DNA from: an uncultured Bacteroidota bacterium
Lineage (GTDB): Bacteria; Bacteroidota; Bacteroidia; B-17B0; Aurantibacillaceae
Assembly (NCBI GenBank): GCA_903893815.1
Contig: CAITNS010000070.1
Coordinates: forward strand, 1-64,000
Reading direction: 5' to 3'
DNA: 64,000 nucleotides
Shown: positions 20,078 through 29,958 of the stretch, piece after piece
How positions within the stretch are numbered: position 1 is the first letter of the stretch
How the letters are laid out: each line of letters starts with the position of its first letter
Notes under the pieces: model-generated
Seen by the model: the letters and a program-made list of their open reading frames with translations, nothing else
Told to the model about the DNA's origin: nothing
Database searches by the model: none
Translations under genes and position numbers: made by a program

Positions 20078-21124
20078 CTATATTAGTTTACTAACTGCTA
20101 ATAATAATTGTTCTTTTCGGTTTTCGAAAGTATAATTCTCAACTACTCTTTGTCGTGCTTTTTTACCAAGTCTATCTATATCAAAGTTATTTAAAGCACT
20201 ACTTACCAATTCATAAAGTTCGTTAATATTTTTATGTTTTAAAATATAACCACAATCAGCAACTATTTCAGGTATTCCACCAACATTAGAGGCAATAGGT
20301 GCGCACTCGCAAAGCATTCCTTCTGATAAGGCATTAGGAAATCCTTCCGACATGGATAACTGCATATAAAACTGCTTGTTGCTAATAAATTGTCTCAACT
20401 CAGCATTAGGTATTTTATCTAACAATTTAATATTAGTTGGTGTTGGCTTATTAATTCCTAAACCTCCTACAATGTAAAACGTACAATCAGGAAATTGAGG
20501 GGCTATTTCAAAAATTAAATCAATGCCTTTTAAATTAAATCCAAATCTTGAATCTAATCCCGCACCTATAGTTACAAAACTATTTTTTTCTTTTGTAGAA
20601 TCACAAAACCATTTTTTTGAATCATAGCCATTATGGATGACTTGATAAGGTGTTTTAATTTTTGGAATAAAAAATTGATAGCCTTGTTTTTTGAAATCAT
20701 TTGGCTGATAGGTATAATCATACTCTACCAAAGTTTGATGAACTGGTAAAATTAAATGACATGACTTAAAAGAAAAAGCCGTTGTAAGCCCTAACAGCTT
20801 ATTACTAAAATTGCCATAACCAATAGAGGGAAACGAAACACAATCCGTTCCTCCAGCTACAACAATAGATTTTTTAAAGAAGATTTTAGAGAATAAAATT
20901 GGTAAAAAGGAATGATGTCCAGCAAACTGACAAACAATTAATTTAGCACCAAAAATATGTTTCAATAGAAATAATTTCTGTTTAATAAACAGCATTAAAT
21001 ATTGTTTTTTGTTACTAGTATCAAAGAAAAAATCAACTACAATATATTGTTCCTGTAAAATCTCAATATCCTTTATAACAAAGGAAGATTTACCAGCATG
21101 AAAATATAATAGTTTAGCTTTCAC
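20078..21124 (-). CDS. Glycosyltransferase family 4
   Basis: SMSEGFPNALSEGMLCECAPIASNVGGIPEIVADCGYIL. Confidence 0.9.
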   Translation of the reverse strand: MKAKLLYFHAGKSSFVIKDIEILQEQYIVVDFFFDTSNKKQYLMLFIKQKLFLLKHIFGAKLIVCQFAGHHSFLPILFSKIFFKKSIVVAGGTDCVSFPSIGYGNFSNKLLGLTTAFSFKSCHLILPVHQTLVEYDYTYQPNDFKKQGYQFFIPKIKTPYQVIHNGYDSKKWFCDSTKEKNSFVTIGAGLDSRFGFNLKGIDLIFEIAPQFPDCTFYIVGGLGINKPTPTNIKLLDKIPNAELRQFISNKQFYMQLSMSEGFPNALSEGMLCECAPIASNVGGIPEIVADCGYILKHKNINELYELVSSALNNFDIDRLGKKARQRVVENYTFENRKEQLLLAVSKLI

Positions 21125-21129
21125 TAATT

Positions 21130-21828
21130 TTAAGCCAACTTACTTTTAGTGTTTTCTATCGCGCGAACAATTTTACTTTTTACATTCACATTCTTCACTG
21201 TCAAGTCCTTTTTCATCACAATAGCCAAGTAATCATTCACATCAAAGTGCAAAGAATATGGATTCATAGAATATAATTTAAATCCATAAGGATATGAATT
21301 ATTCAATAAATCTTGCATTGATAAGGATTGGTCAATGATTTGAAGCTTACTAGGATCATTAGCTCTTACCCAATTTAAATAATTAGGTTCTGGAATATTT
21401 ATAATAACCGTTGCATTAGGAGTAGTTAACTCTCCAATAGTTTTGAAAATATTAGCATGCTGTTCAACTGGAATGTGCTCTAACACATCAGGAAACACAA
21501 CAAAATCAAATTTAGTTTTATGGCTAAAATTACTCATATCGTCCACAAAAAACTCTGCTTTTTTGTGGAATGAATTAAACTGTTGAGCCATTTTAATGCT
21601 TTCAGCACTAATATCCAAGCCCACAAAACTACCTTCAGTAATATATTTTAAAATTAAATGGCTAACAGTTCCAATACCACAGCCAATTTCTAAGACATTA
21701 GAATTAGTCTTTAATCCTGCATTTTTTAAATTTTTTAAAATTGTACGGTGTCTGATATTAATGCCTAATTGCTTTTGGTGTTCTTTAAACGTATCGTAAT
21801 ACTCTTTTACTTCTTCTTTAGTTGCCAT
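21130..21828 (-). CDS. Class I SAM-dependent methyltransferase
   Basis: VLEIGCGIGTVSHLILKYITEGSFVGLDIS; FVVFPDVLEHIP. Confidence 0.92.
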   Translation of the reverse strand: MATKEEVKEYYDTFKEHQKQLGINIRHRTILKNLKNAGLKTNSNVLEIGCGIGTVSHLILKYITEGSFVGLDISAESIKMAQQFNSFHKKAEFFVDDMSNFSHKTKFDFVVFPDVLEHIPVEQHANIFKTIGELTTPNATVIINIPEPNYLNWVRANDPSKLQIIDQSLSMQDLLNNSYPYGFKLYSMNPYSLHFDVNDYLAIVMKKDLTVKNVNVKSKIVRAIENTKSKLA

Positions 21829-21846
21829 AATAATATCTTATTAATT

Positions 21847-22479
21847 CTATTTACTCGCTAATTTATTCTTTACCATAGTTATCAAAATAGGCAATACCGA
21901 TAACCCAATAATACCAAGGCAAACTAAGTCAACATGTTTTTTAATAAATTCAACGTTTCCTAACATATAACCAGCTGTAGTTAAACCACCAATCCATAAA
22001 ACACCACCAATCACATCAAACAATAAATATTTTTTATAATTCATTTCACCAATACCTGCTGCAAAAGGCGCAAAGGTTCTCACAAACGGAACAAAACGCG
22101 CCATGATGATAGCTTTAGTGCCGTACTTTTCGAAAAACAAATGAGTTTTATCTAAGTATTCTCTTTTTACTAAAACTCTGTCTTTGAATTTCAAATCAAA
22201 AATTTTCACTCCTATTTTTCTACCAATCCAATAGTTACAATTATCACCCAACACTGCTGCTATAAATAATAATATAAATAAATACGAAAAACTTAAATCT
22301 CCTGCACGAGCAGATAAACCAGCCATAAACAATAAGGAGTCGCCTGGCAAAAATGGCATTGCAACTAATCCAGTTTCAATAAATATTACTAAAAATAAAA
22401 CAATGTATATAGCCGTTTGATAATTAGTAATTATCCAAGGCAAATCTAAAGGCATTAAATGTTTAAATAATTCAATCAT
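21847..22479 (-). CDS. DedA family membrane protein
   Basis: FIETGLVAMPFLPGDSLLFMAG; ARFVPFVRTFAPFAAGIGEM. Confidence 0.94.
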   Translation of the reverse strand: MIELFKHLMPLDLPWIITNYQTAIYIVLFLVIFIETGLVAMPFLPGDSLLFMAGLSARAGDLSFSYLFILLFIAAVLGDNCNYWIGRKIGVKIFDLKFKDRVLVKREYLDKTHLFFEKYGTKAIIMARFVPFVRTFAPFAAGIGEMNYKKYLLFDVIGGVLWIGGLTTAGYMLGNVEFIKKHVDLVCLGIIGLSVLPILITMVKNKLASK

Positions 22480-22578
22480 AAAATTATATGTGTTGTTTGA
22501 GTTGAGTTTTTAGTTTTTTGAAAAGATTATAGCGGTTATGTTATTCAAATAACAAATAACTTTTCTCCAATAACTTAA

Positions 22579-22881
22579 TTACAATCCTATCTCGTCGATA
22601 TAAGCTAAAATACCACCTTTTAAGTTATATAAGTTTGTAAAACCATGTTGACTTTCTAACGCACCAATCACTGTTGCACTGCGTTTACCACTGCGGCAGT
22701 GAATAACCACTTGTTTATCCTTCGATATTTTATCAATGTTATCCATTACTTCTCCCATTGGAATTAATTCTCCTTTGATGTTTGCTTCATCAAATTCGTA
22801 TTCTTCTCTCACATCAATTAATTGAAAATCTTTTTTCTCATCAATTAATTGTTTTAATTCTTGTACTGATACTTCTTTCAT
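22579..22881 (-). CDS. Rhodanese-like domain protein
   Basis: FQLIDVREEYEFDEANIKGE; VVIHCRSGKRS. Start MKEVSVQ at 22881; the ORF-track extension to 22938 translates an intergenic repeat. Confidence 0.92.
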   Translation of the reverse strand: MKEVSVQELKQLIDEKKDFQLIDVREEYEFDEANIKGELIPMGEVMDNIDKISKDKQVVIHCRSGKRSATVIGALESQHGFTNLYNLKGGILAYIDEIGL

Positions 22882-22899
22882 AATTTCTGTTTTATTTTT

Positions 22900-22931
22900 A
22901 ACCGCAAAGTTCGCAGAGTTTTTTCGCGAAG
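22900..22931 (-). repeat. Interspersed CTTTGCG-type repeat directly upstream of the rhodanese gene
   Basis: Reverse complement CTTCGCGAAAAAACTCTGCGAACTTTGCGGTT; homologous to 26829-26872. Confidence 0.6.
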
Positions 22932-22971
22932 AATGCATAGTAGTTTTTTAGTCTTGTTTCTCTTTAGTCAA

Positions 22972-23763
22972 TTAGAACGTTTTGTCTTTAGTTCCTTCAG
23001 GTAAATAGTTAAAAAATGTATCTCCACGTAAGCCAATACGCAGGGTTTCTAAAGGAATCACATCATCCACACTGATATTACCAACATTTACATTGGCACC
23101 AAATAAATTAATAAAATATACTTGTTGAGATTTTTGTGGAGTTTCCCAAATAATATCTTCTACTTTAATTTTATTGGTAATTCTGGTAACAAGCATTGAG
23201 TGTGCGCTTCCATTTTTATGAAAAATACCAACAGTACCACTTTCGCGAGCTTCTGCAATTACTTTAAACGATCCAGCTTCTAATTCGGCTTTCATCATAC
23301 TTACCCATTTTGCTGGATGAATAATAATGCCTTCTTCTTTAGAGCCAACTTCGGATAATACTGTAAAATTTTTAGCTAAAGTGCTAATAAATTTACATTT
23401 GTTATCATGATCAATATTAATACTTCCGTCAGATACCTCAGCAGTATCTAATCCATAAGACTCTATAAATTTTTGGTAATCATCAAATTTACCTCTAGCA
23501 ACAAATGCTTCAAATAAAGTTCCGCCTAGGTATGTTTTTATTCCTGCCTTTTGATAGAGTTTAATTTTTTCTTTTACATTCTTCGACATCACAGATGTGC
23601 CAAATCCCAACTTCACAAAATCAACATAATCAGCGTAACTTTCAACAAAATCTTCAGCGTGTCTCAACGATATTCCTTTATCCATTACCATCGTTAAACC
23701 ACTATTACGTGGTCTTTCAGTGCGTTCTGGTAAGTGCGATAAGTTTACATTGTATTTAAGCAT
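22972..23763 (-). CDS. comA: Phosphosulfolactate synthase-like (ComA family)
   Basis: RNSGLTMVMDKGISLRHAEDFVESYADYVDFVKLGFGTS; GIKTYLGGTLFE; GLDTAEVSDGSI. Confidence 0.85.
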   Translation of the reverse strand: MLKYNVNLSHLPERTERPRNSGLTMVMDKGISLRHAEDFVESYADYVDFVKLGFGTSVMSKNVKEKIKLYQKAGIKTYLGGTLFEAFVARGKFDDYQKFIESYGLDTAEVSDGSINIDHDNKCKFISTLAKNFTVLSEVGSKEEGIIIHPAKWVSMMKAELEAGSFKVIAEARESGTVGIFHKNGSAHSMLVTRITNKIKVEDIIWETPQKSQQVYFINLFGANVNVGNISVDDVIPLETLRIGLRGDTFFNYLPEGTKDKTF

Positions 23764-23777
23764 AGGTCCTTAATTAT

Positions 23778-25193
23778 TTATAGTGGTTTATTTTTAAATG
23801 ATTGTATGAGTTGCATCACCGCAACATCTTGTTCTAATATGGGTAAGTATTCTAATAAATCAGAGTGTTTGTCATAATCCATTTCTAGGGCGTTTTCTAA
23901 AAACACCATTCCTTGTTGCTTTCTTCCTAATTCCATTTGCAAGCCGCTCATGCGATAATATAACTCTGGTGCATCCGGAAATTTCTGTATGCCTTCCGCC
24001 AATATTTTTTCGCAGTCTTTGTAGTATTCACCATCATACAACAACTTAGCGTAATCTATATAGATATCGAACTCTTCGTAACCTAATTCAATAACGCGCA
24101 TGTATGCTGAAGCTGCTTCTTCTAAAAAACCAAGTTTATGCTGAACTTCACCAAACACATACCAATACTCTGGCATATTAGGATTTATTTCAATAGCTTT
24201 TTTTATGTAATGAACACTTTCTGTTATTCTATTTTGATAATCCAATACAATACCAATTCCTAACCATGCATCGGCATGCGCTGCATCTAATTTAATAGCG
24301 CGGTTGTAATTTACTAAAGCGTCTTCGTATTGATTTAAATTTTCGTAACACTCTCCTATATAATAATAGGTATTTGCATCAGGCTCTTCATGCTTAAAAG
24401 TTTCTTTATACACTTCAATTGCATCTTGATATCTATCTAATTGAGCTAAGGAATTAGCTTTATTAAAATAAGCAGACGAAAAATTATCTTTAATCGCAAT
24501 CGCATAATCGTATGCATCAATCGCTTTTTCAAATAAGCTTAAACGATTGTAACTAATTCCTAAATTAAACCAAGCAAAATGATTGTATGGTTTTTCTTCA
24601 ATATAGTTTTCATAAAAAGCAATAGCTTCTTCGCTCTTACCTGTCATTTCAAAACATAAGGATAATTCATTTAAAGCTACATCATTGTCAGAATTTACCT
24701 TAATAGCCTTTTTTAAATAATATAACGCATCTTCAGCTTTATCATCATTTAAAAATTCAATACCAATTGCCACATACACTTCATCTTTGTATTCAGATAA
24801 AGGCAATGCTTTTTTATAATTTTCAATAGCTTGCTCGCTTAATCCAGTTTGGCTATAAATATAACCGCGGGTCATATAAAGTTCACTATTATTACTTTCT
24901 ACCTGCTCTATTTCATTTAACAAATTAAGCGCATCATGCGTTTTATGCTGCGATGATAAATATTGAGCTAACTTAATTTTTAAAGATGACGAATATGGAT
25001 AGTGGTGTAATGCAAAATCAAGAGCCTTTTTTGCAAGCTCCAAATTAAACCACTGCATATAATAATCAATAATTTCTTCCAGTTCATCAGCATCAAAAAA
25101 CTGCTGTTTACCTGAAGATATCATATCCTCAAATCGCTTTAAACTTTTTTCGAAATCTTGGTTGCTTAATCCATCTCTTTCAAATTCACTCAT
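23778..25193 (-). CDS. Tetratricopeptide repeat protein
   Basis: About 10 TPR units. Confidence 0.93.
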   Translation of the reverse strand: MSEFERDGLSNQDFEKSLKRFEDMISSGKQQFFDADELEEIIDYYMQWFNLELAKKALDFALHHYPYSSSLKIKLAQYLSSQHKTHDALNLLNEIEQVESNNSELYMTRGYIYSQTGLSEQAIENYKKALPLSEYKDEVYVAIGIEFLNDDKAEDALYYLKKAIKVNSDNDVALNELSLCFEMTGKSEEAIAFYENYIEEKPYNHFAWFNLGISYNRLSLFEKAIDAYDYAIAIKDNFSSAYFNKANSLAQLDRYQDAIEVYKETFKHEEPDANTYYYIGECYENLNQYEDALVNYNRAIKLDAAHADAWLGIGIVLDYQNRITESVHYIKKAIEINPNMPEYWYVFGEVQHKLGFLEEAASAYMRVIELGYEEFDIYIDYAKLLYDGEYYKDCEKILAEGIQKFPDAPELYYRMSGLQMELGRKQQGMVFLENALEMDYDKHSDLLEYLPILEQDVAVMQLIQSFKNKPL

Positions 25194-25316
25194 ACAAAAA
25201 ATCTTTCTTTAATATTTACAAATTTAAGCTTAAAAAACACATTTTAGGGCTTAATTTTGAACAAAAAATAGTGTATTTTGTAGAAAAATAGTTCATTTTA
25301 GTCTGAAGGCTAATGG

Positions 25317-25324
25317 TATATTTG
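25317..25324 (+). promoter_or_regulatory. -7 box upstream of glmM
   Basis: TATATTTG 23 nt before GTG start. Confidence 0.5.
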
Positions 25325-25347
25325 TGCGATTATAAAATTAATTTAAC

Positions 25348-26742
25348 GTGACTTTAATAAAAAGTATTTCAGGAATTAGAGGGACCATTGGTGGTAAGCC
25401 AGGAGATGGATTAAGCCCATTAGATATTGTAAAATTTGCTTCAGCTTACGGTAGCTGGATTATATCACAAGACTCAGACAAAAAAGTAACCGTGGTAATT
25501 GGTCGTGATGCCCGTTTATCAGGCGAAATGGTTAATAACATTGTTTGCGGAACTTTAGTAGGATTGGGAATTAATGTGATTGATTTAGGATTAAGCACAA
25601 CACCAACTGTTGAAGTGGCAGTAACCGAATTAAAGGCTGATGGCGGAATTATTTTAACCGCAAGTCATAATCCAAAACAATGGAATGCATTAAAATTACT
25701 AAATAATAAAGGTGAATTCATCAGCGATAGCGAAGGTAAATACATATTAGAATTAGCTGATAACGAAGACTTTAACTATTGTGATGTAAACCAACTTGGT
25801 AGCTACGAACAAAATAACACTTTACTGCAAATGCATATAGATAAGGTATTAAACTTGCCTTATGTTGACGTTGATGCAATTGCTAAGGCAAATTTTTCTG
25901 TAGCAGTAGATGCGGTTAACTCTAGCGGTGGAATTGTAATTCCTATGTTATTAGAAGCATTAGGCGTAAAAACCATTCATAAAATACATTGCGAACCTAC
26001 AGGTCATTTTGCTCATAATCCTGAGCCATTGCCTGAACATTTAAGAGATTTATCGGAAGCTGTTGTAAAAACCAAATCCCATGTTGGTATTAGTGTTGAC
26101 CCTGATGTTGACCGTTTAGCTTTAGTTTGTGAGGACGGAGAAATGTTTGGCGAAGAGTATACTTTAGTAGCAGTTGCTGATGCTGTATTACAACATCATA
26201 AAGGAGGAAACACGGTTTCAAATTTATCATCAACTCGTGCTTTGCGCGACGTGACAGAAAAAATGGGAGGCTCCTACTCTGCTTCGGCTGTTGGAGAGGT
26301 AAACGTTGTAAACATGATGAAATCAACCAACGCTATTATTGGTGGCGAAGGAAATGGTGGCGTTATTTTACCTGAACTACATTATGGTAGAGATGCTTTA
26401 GTTGGTGTGGCTATCTTTTTAACACATTTAGCAAAGTATGGCAAATCATGTTCTATGCTTCGTAAATCATATCCTAATTATTACATTTCTAAAAATAAAA
26501 TTGAGTTGACTCCCGAAATTGATGTTGACAAAGTTTTAGTAAACGTTAAAGAAAAATACGCTAAACAGCCTGTAAATACAGTGGATGGTGTGAAAATAGA
26601 ATTTGATAAAGAATGGGTGCATTTACGTAAATCGAACACTGAACCTATTATTAGAATTTATAGCGAGAGTGAAAGCGTGAGTACAGCTGATGCTTTAGCA
26701 AAAAAAATTATTGAGGATATTAAGGAAATTATTAAGAAGTAA
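25348..26742 (+). CDS. glmM: Phosphoglucosamine mutase-like (phosphohexomutase)
   Basis: SGIRGTIGG, TASHNPKQWNALKLL, DPDVDRLALV, RKSNTEPIIRIY; GTG start. Confidence 0.88.
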   Translation: MTLIKSISGIRGTIGGKPGDGLSPLDIVKFASAYGSWIISQDSDKKVTVVIGRDARLSGEMVNNIVCGTLVGLGINVIDLGLSTTPTVEVAVTELKADGGIILTASHNPKQWNALKLLNNKGEFISDSEGKYILELADNEDFNYCDVNQLGSYEQNNTLLQMHIDKVLNLPYVDVDAIAKANFSVAVDAVNSSGGIVIPMLLEALGVKTIHKIHCEPTGHFAHNPEPLPEHLRDLSEAVVKTKSHVGISVDPDVDRLALVCEDGEMFGEEYTLVAVADAVLQHHKGGNTVSNLSSTRALRDVTEKMGGSYSASAVGEVNVVNMMKSTNAIIGGEGNGGVILPELHYGRDALVGVAIFLTHLAKYGKSCSMLRKSYPNYYISKNKIELTPEIDVDKVLVNVKEKYAKQPVNTVDGVKIEFDKEWVHLRKSNTEPIIRIYSESESVSTADALAKKIIEDIKEIIKK

Positions 26743-26750
26743 AAATGTCC

Positions 26751-26788
26751 CGCAGATGACGCTGATTAGCGCAGAAAAAATCTGCGCT
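26751..26788. repeat. Intergenic repeat CGCAGATGACGCTGATTAGCGCAG with hairpin
   Basis: 9-nt spaced GAT units; hairpin AGCGCAGA-AAAAA-TCTGCGCT at 26768-26788. Confidence 0.55.
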
Positions 26789-26828
26789 AGAAATAATAAG
26801 AATCTGATAATAGAAGAAAATACAAAAC

Positions 26829-26872
26829 AACTTTGCGACCTTTGCGAAAAAACTTTGCGACCTTCGCTGTTA
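26829..26872 (+). repeat. Interspersed CTTTGCG-type repeat upstream of the cysteine desulfurase gene
   Basis: Two tandem 22-nt units AACTTTGCGACCTT(T/C)GC; homologous to 22900-22931. Confidence 0.6.
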
Positions 26873-26888
26873 GAAATTAAAAACGAGA

Positions 26889-28016
26889 ATGAAAGTATAT
26901 TTAGACAACGCTGCTACTACCAAATTAGACGAAAACGTTTTAGAAGCCATGTTACCATACATGCGAGAAGAATATGGGAACCCATCATCTATCCATGCTT
27001 TTGGACGTAAAACGCGTTCTGCCATTGAAGTAGCTCGTAAAACCGTTTCTAAATTATTAAATGTTGCTCCCGCCGAAATATTTTTCACTTCAGGAGGAAC
27101 AGAAGCCGACAATATGGCTATTAATCAAAGCATTCATTCGTTAGGAATTAAACACGCAATTACTAGTAAAATTGAACATCACGCTGTTGAAACCACCTTA
27201 CAACATTTAGAAAAAGAAGGAAAAATAAAATTAAGTTGGGTAAACGTTGATGCTAAAGGAAATGTAGATTTAAATCACTTAGAAGAATTATTGAAAACTA
27301 ACGAGCGTTCTTTTGTAAGTTTAATGCATGCTAATAACGAAATTGGGACTTTATTACCATTAGAGCAAGTTGGAGAAATTTGCGCAAAGTACGATGCTAT
27401 TTACCATAGCGATACTGTGCAAACTATGGGGCATTACCCAATGGATTTACAAAAAATAAAAGTTCATTTTATTACCTGTGCGGCTCACAAATTTCATGGA
27501 CCAAAAGGCGTTGGTTTTTTATATGTAAACCATACAGTAAAAATCCAACCAATGATATACGGAGGAGCACAAGAACGTAATATGCGCGGTGGCACTGAAA
27601 ACACTCAGGGTATTATTGGTTTAGCAAAAGCATTAGAAATTTGTTATGCTGAAATGGATGAACATATTGCTCATATACAAGGTTTAAAAAACTATATGAA
27701 AGGGCAATTAGAAAAAGAAATTCCAGGAATTGAATTTAATGGCGAGACCTCTAATGAGAAAAGTTTATATACGGTTTTAAATTGTCGTTTTCCTGCTCAC
27801 CCAGATGCCGAAATGATGTTGTTTAATTTAGATATTATGGGCATTGCTGCTAGTGGTGGCAGTGCTTGCAGTAGTGGCAGCAATCAAGGTTCTCATGTTT
27901 TAAGAGGTATTGGTGCGGATGTATCTCGCGCTTCGGTACGTTTTTCTTTTTGCAAATACACTACCAAAGAAGAAATTGATTACACGATTGAAAAATTAAA
28001 AGGAATGTTGAAGTAA
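26889..28016 (+). CDS. Cysteine desulfurase (NifS/IscS-like)
   Basis: VYLDNAATTKLDENVLEAMLPY; AHKFHGPKGVGFLY; SGGSACSSGS. Confidence 0.94.
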   Translation: MKVYLDNAATTKLDENVLEAMLPYMREEYGNPSSIHAFGRKTRSAIEVARKTVSKLLNVAPAEIFFTSGGTEADNMAINQSIHSLGIKHAITSKIEHHAVETTLQHLEKEGKIKLSWVNVDAKGNVDLNHLEELLKTNERSFVSLMHANNEIGTLLPLEQVGEICAKYDAIYHSDTVQTMGHYPMDLQKIKVHFITCAAHKFHGPKGVGFLYVNHTVKIQPMIYGGAQERNMRGGTENTQGIIGLAKALEICYAEMDEHIAHIQGLKNYMKGQLEKEIPGIEFNGETSNEKSLYTVLNCRFPAHPDAEMMLFNLDIMGIAASGGSACSSGSNQGSHVLRGIGADVSRASVRFSFCKYTTKEEIDYTIEKLKGMLK

Positions 28017-28017
28017 C

Positions 28018-28647
28018 TTAAATCAACTTTAACTCTTTTAATAAATCTTCGACTTCATTGTTTTTTTCTAGCAGCATTGCTTTAATACCAAGTGTTAATG
28101 CACCTTCAACATGCTGAGGAGAATCGTCGATAAATAAAGTTTCTTCAGCAATTAAATTATTTTCATTTAATACAGATTCAAAAATCTCGGCGTTAGGTTT
28201 TCGTTGATTCATTCGGCATGAATAGTATACTTTCTCAAAAAAAGGTTCTAAATTTTGATGGCCATGTGATACAAATAGTGTTTTTTCGAACTCTAATACA
28301 TGACTTTCGTTTGTATTACTTAATAAGAACAAGCGGTAATTAGGTTTTAATTTACTGAGTAATTCTAATCTATGTTTTGGAAAATCCAACAACATCGCAT
28401 TCCATGCAAATAATAATTCCTCATCTGTCACATCATTTTGTAACGCTTTTTTTAATTCAACAAAAAAATCTTTTTCTGTTATTTGTCCTTTGTCAAATAA
28501 ATCAAATACAGGCGTTTGCTGTAATTGGTTATAAATAGATTCGAAAGGCTGGTTTGATAATTTATTAAATTCGGATATAGTTTTTGGAATATCAAGATTA
28601 ATAATGACACCACCTAAATCGAAAATTATATTTTTTATTTGCCCCAT
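28018..28647 (-). CDS. HAD family hydrolase
   Basis: IIFDLGGVIINLD; FLLSNTNESH; TLFIDDSPQHVEGA. Confidence 0.93.
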   Translation of the reverse strand: MGQIKNIIFDLGGVIINLDIPKTISEFNKLSNQPFESIYNQLQQTPVFDLFDKGQITEKDFFVELKKALQNDVTDEELLFAWNAMLLDFPKHRLELLSKLKPNYRLFLLSNTNESHVLEFEKTLFVSHGHQNLEPFFEKVYYSCRMNQRKPNAEIFESVLNENNLIAEETLFIDDSPQHVEGALTLGIKAMLLEKNNEVEDLLKELKLI

Positions 28648-28712
28648 ATATTTTGTTATTGCGCTACAAATATATATTTTTACAGCCTTGTCTCCATTTT
28701 TGGGTTAAGAGC

Positions 28713-28786
28713 GCTCCTATAGCTCATTCGGTTAGAGCAACTGACTCATAATCAGTAGGTGCCTGGTTCGATTCCAGGTGGGAGCA
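28713..28786 (+). tRNA. tRNA with CAT anticodon (Met or Ile2)
   Basis: Acceptor GCTCCTA/TGGGAGC; anticodon arm ACTGA-CTCATAA-TCAGT; T-arm CCTGGTTCGATTCCAGG. Confidence 0.92.
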
Positions 28787-28796
28787 CGGTTTACCA

Positions 28797-28827
28797 ACAA
28801 AACCACTTGATAATCAAGTGGTTTTGT
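28797..28827 (+). terminator. Terminator after tRNA-CAT
   Basis: ACAAAACCACTTGA-TAA-TCAAGTGGTTTTGT, 14-bp stem. Confidence 0.8.
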
Positions 28828-28852
28828 GCTTTTTATATAGCTATTAATTCTT

Positions 28853-29938
28853 TTAAGGAATCGTAAAGTTAATTTGAGCATTAACCGTTGTTGTTCCTAA
28901 TGCATTTAATGTGAAGCTTGTGTTAGCAGTGCTTAGCCAATCGCCACTATTAGGCATATTATTTCCATCAGTATCATATAAAGCATATACATAATAAGTA
29001 CCTGGATGCATGTAGTTAAACAAAAAACTCGTATCATTTGCTGCTAATATAACATAACGCGAACGGTATTTTAAATTTACTAAATTAGGAACAGGGCCGC
29101 TAAACAAGGGCTGAGTCATTATAATAATGAACACCTTTTTGCTATTATTAGGCACATGAGATGCGTCGTAACTATAGTTAACAATTGTTTGTCCTACATA
29201 CGGATGTGCAGTCTCTGGATATGGATCGCCAGCTGGTATGCCTGAGTTAGCGTAATAAATAGATTCGGTTTGCCCTACAAAGGTTGTAGAAAAATCTTTT
29301 GTCATTGATTTTTTAGGAAAAGCAAAATGAGTAATTGTTGCTATGGTTGATGTACTATCTTTTAATTGAGCTCTCCAAGACATGTGTGGAACAGAAGAAG
29401 GCAAGGTATTGGTTTTATTGGTATACGATTTTAAAATTAAACTATCTCCTTTTCTTATCACTTCCGAGTATGCTCTCGCTTTTCCTTGCACTACTTCCGA
29501 AAAACGATAAAACGACTGACTCGCCGTTTCCGAAACACTATCCGCTAACATATAGGATGAGCGCTTCATGCCAACAAAAGAACCTCCGTTTCTAAAAGCT
29601 ACTTTATAGGAGTTGTTATGTTTTACAATAAAAAACGACATAAAAATATCATTCAATGAATCTAGTTCGTTTTTTGCAGAAACTTGATTTTCTGATATAG
29701 GTCTAAAATCAACAATCCATTGTGGGTAGCTTCCTAAACCAGTGGTTGAGGAAACTGGTCCGTCCCAAATACCATTAACCTTAATTAACACGCCAAAACC
29801 TATGGTATTTTCTACACTTGGTAAATCAACAGGAGTATTTGGTGTTTCAGTTTCTTCCGTTTTTTTATCCTTGCACGATTTGCATGAAGGTAACATTGCT
29901 ATTAAAAATATAATAGCAATTAGTTTAATGTTATTCAT
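28853..29938 (-). CDS. Hypothetical lipoprotein
   Basis: Lipobox AMLPSCKSCK; no confident domain. Confidence 0.7.
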   Translation of the reverse strand: MNNIKLIAIIFLIAMLPSCKSCKDKKTEETETPNTPVDLPSVENTIGFGVLIKVNGIWDGPVSSTTGLGSYPQWIVDFRPISENQVSAKNELDSLNDIFMSFFIVKHNNSYKVAFRNGGSFVGMKRSSYMLADSVSETASQSFYRFSEVVQGKARAYSEVIRKGDSLILKSYTNKTNTLPSSVPHMSWRAQLKDSTSTIATITHFAFPKKSMTKDFSTTFVGQTESIYYANSGIPAGDPYPETAHPYVGQTIVNYSYDASHVPNNSKKVFIIIMTQPLFSGPVPNLVNLKYRSRYVILAANDTSFLFNYMHPGTYYVYALYDTDGNNMPNSGDWLSTANTSFTLNALGTTTVNAQINFTIP

Positions 29939-29958
29939 CAGAAGAAATTTAAAGATTA

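Noticed and set aside
17287-21828. Possible novel capsule or defence island
   Set aside because: Only two glycosyltransferases, a flippase and a methyltransferase; an ordinary small glycan locus
26711-27010. 99-aa plus-strand ORF
   Set aside because: Reads through the end of glmM, the intergenic repeats and the start of the cysteine desulfurase gene out of frame
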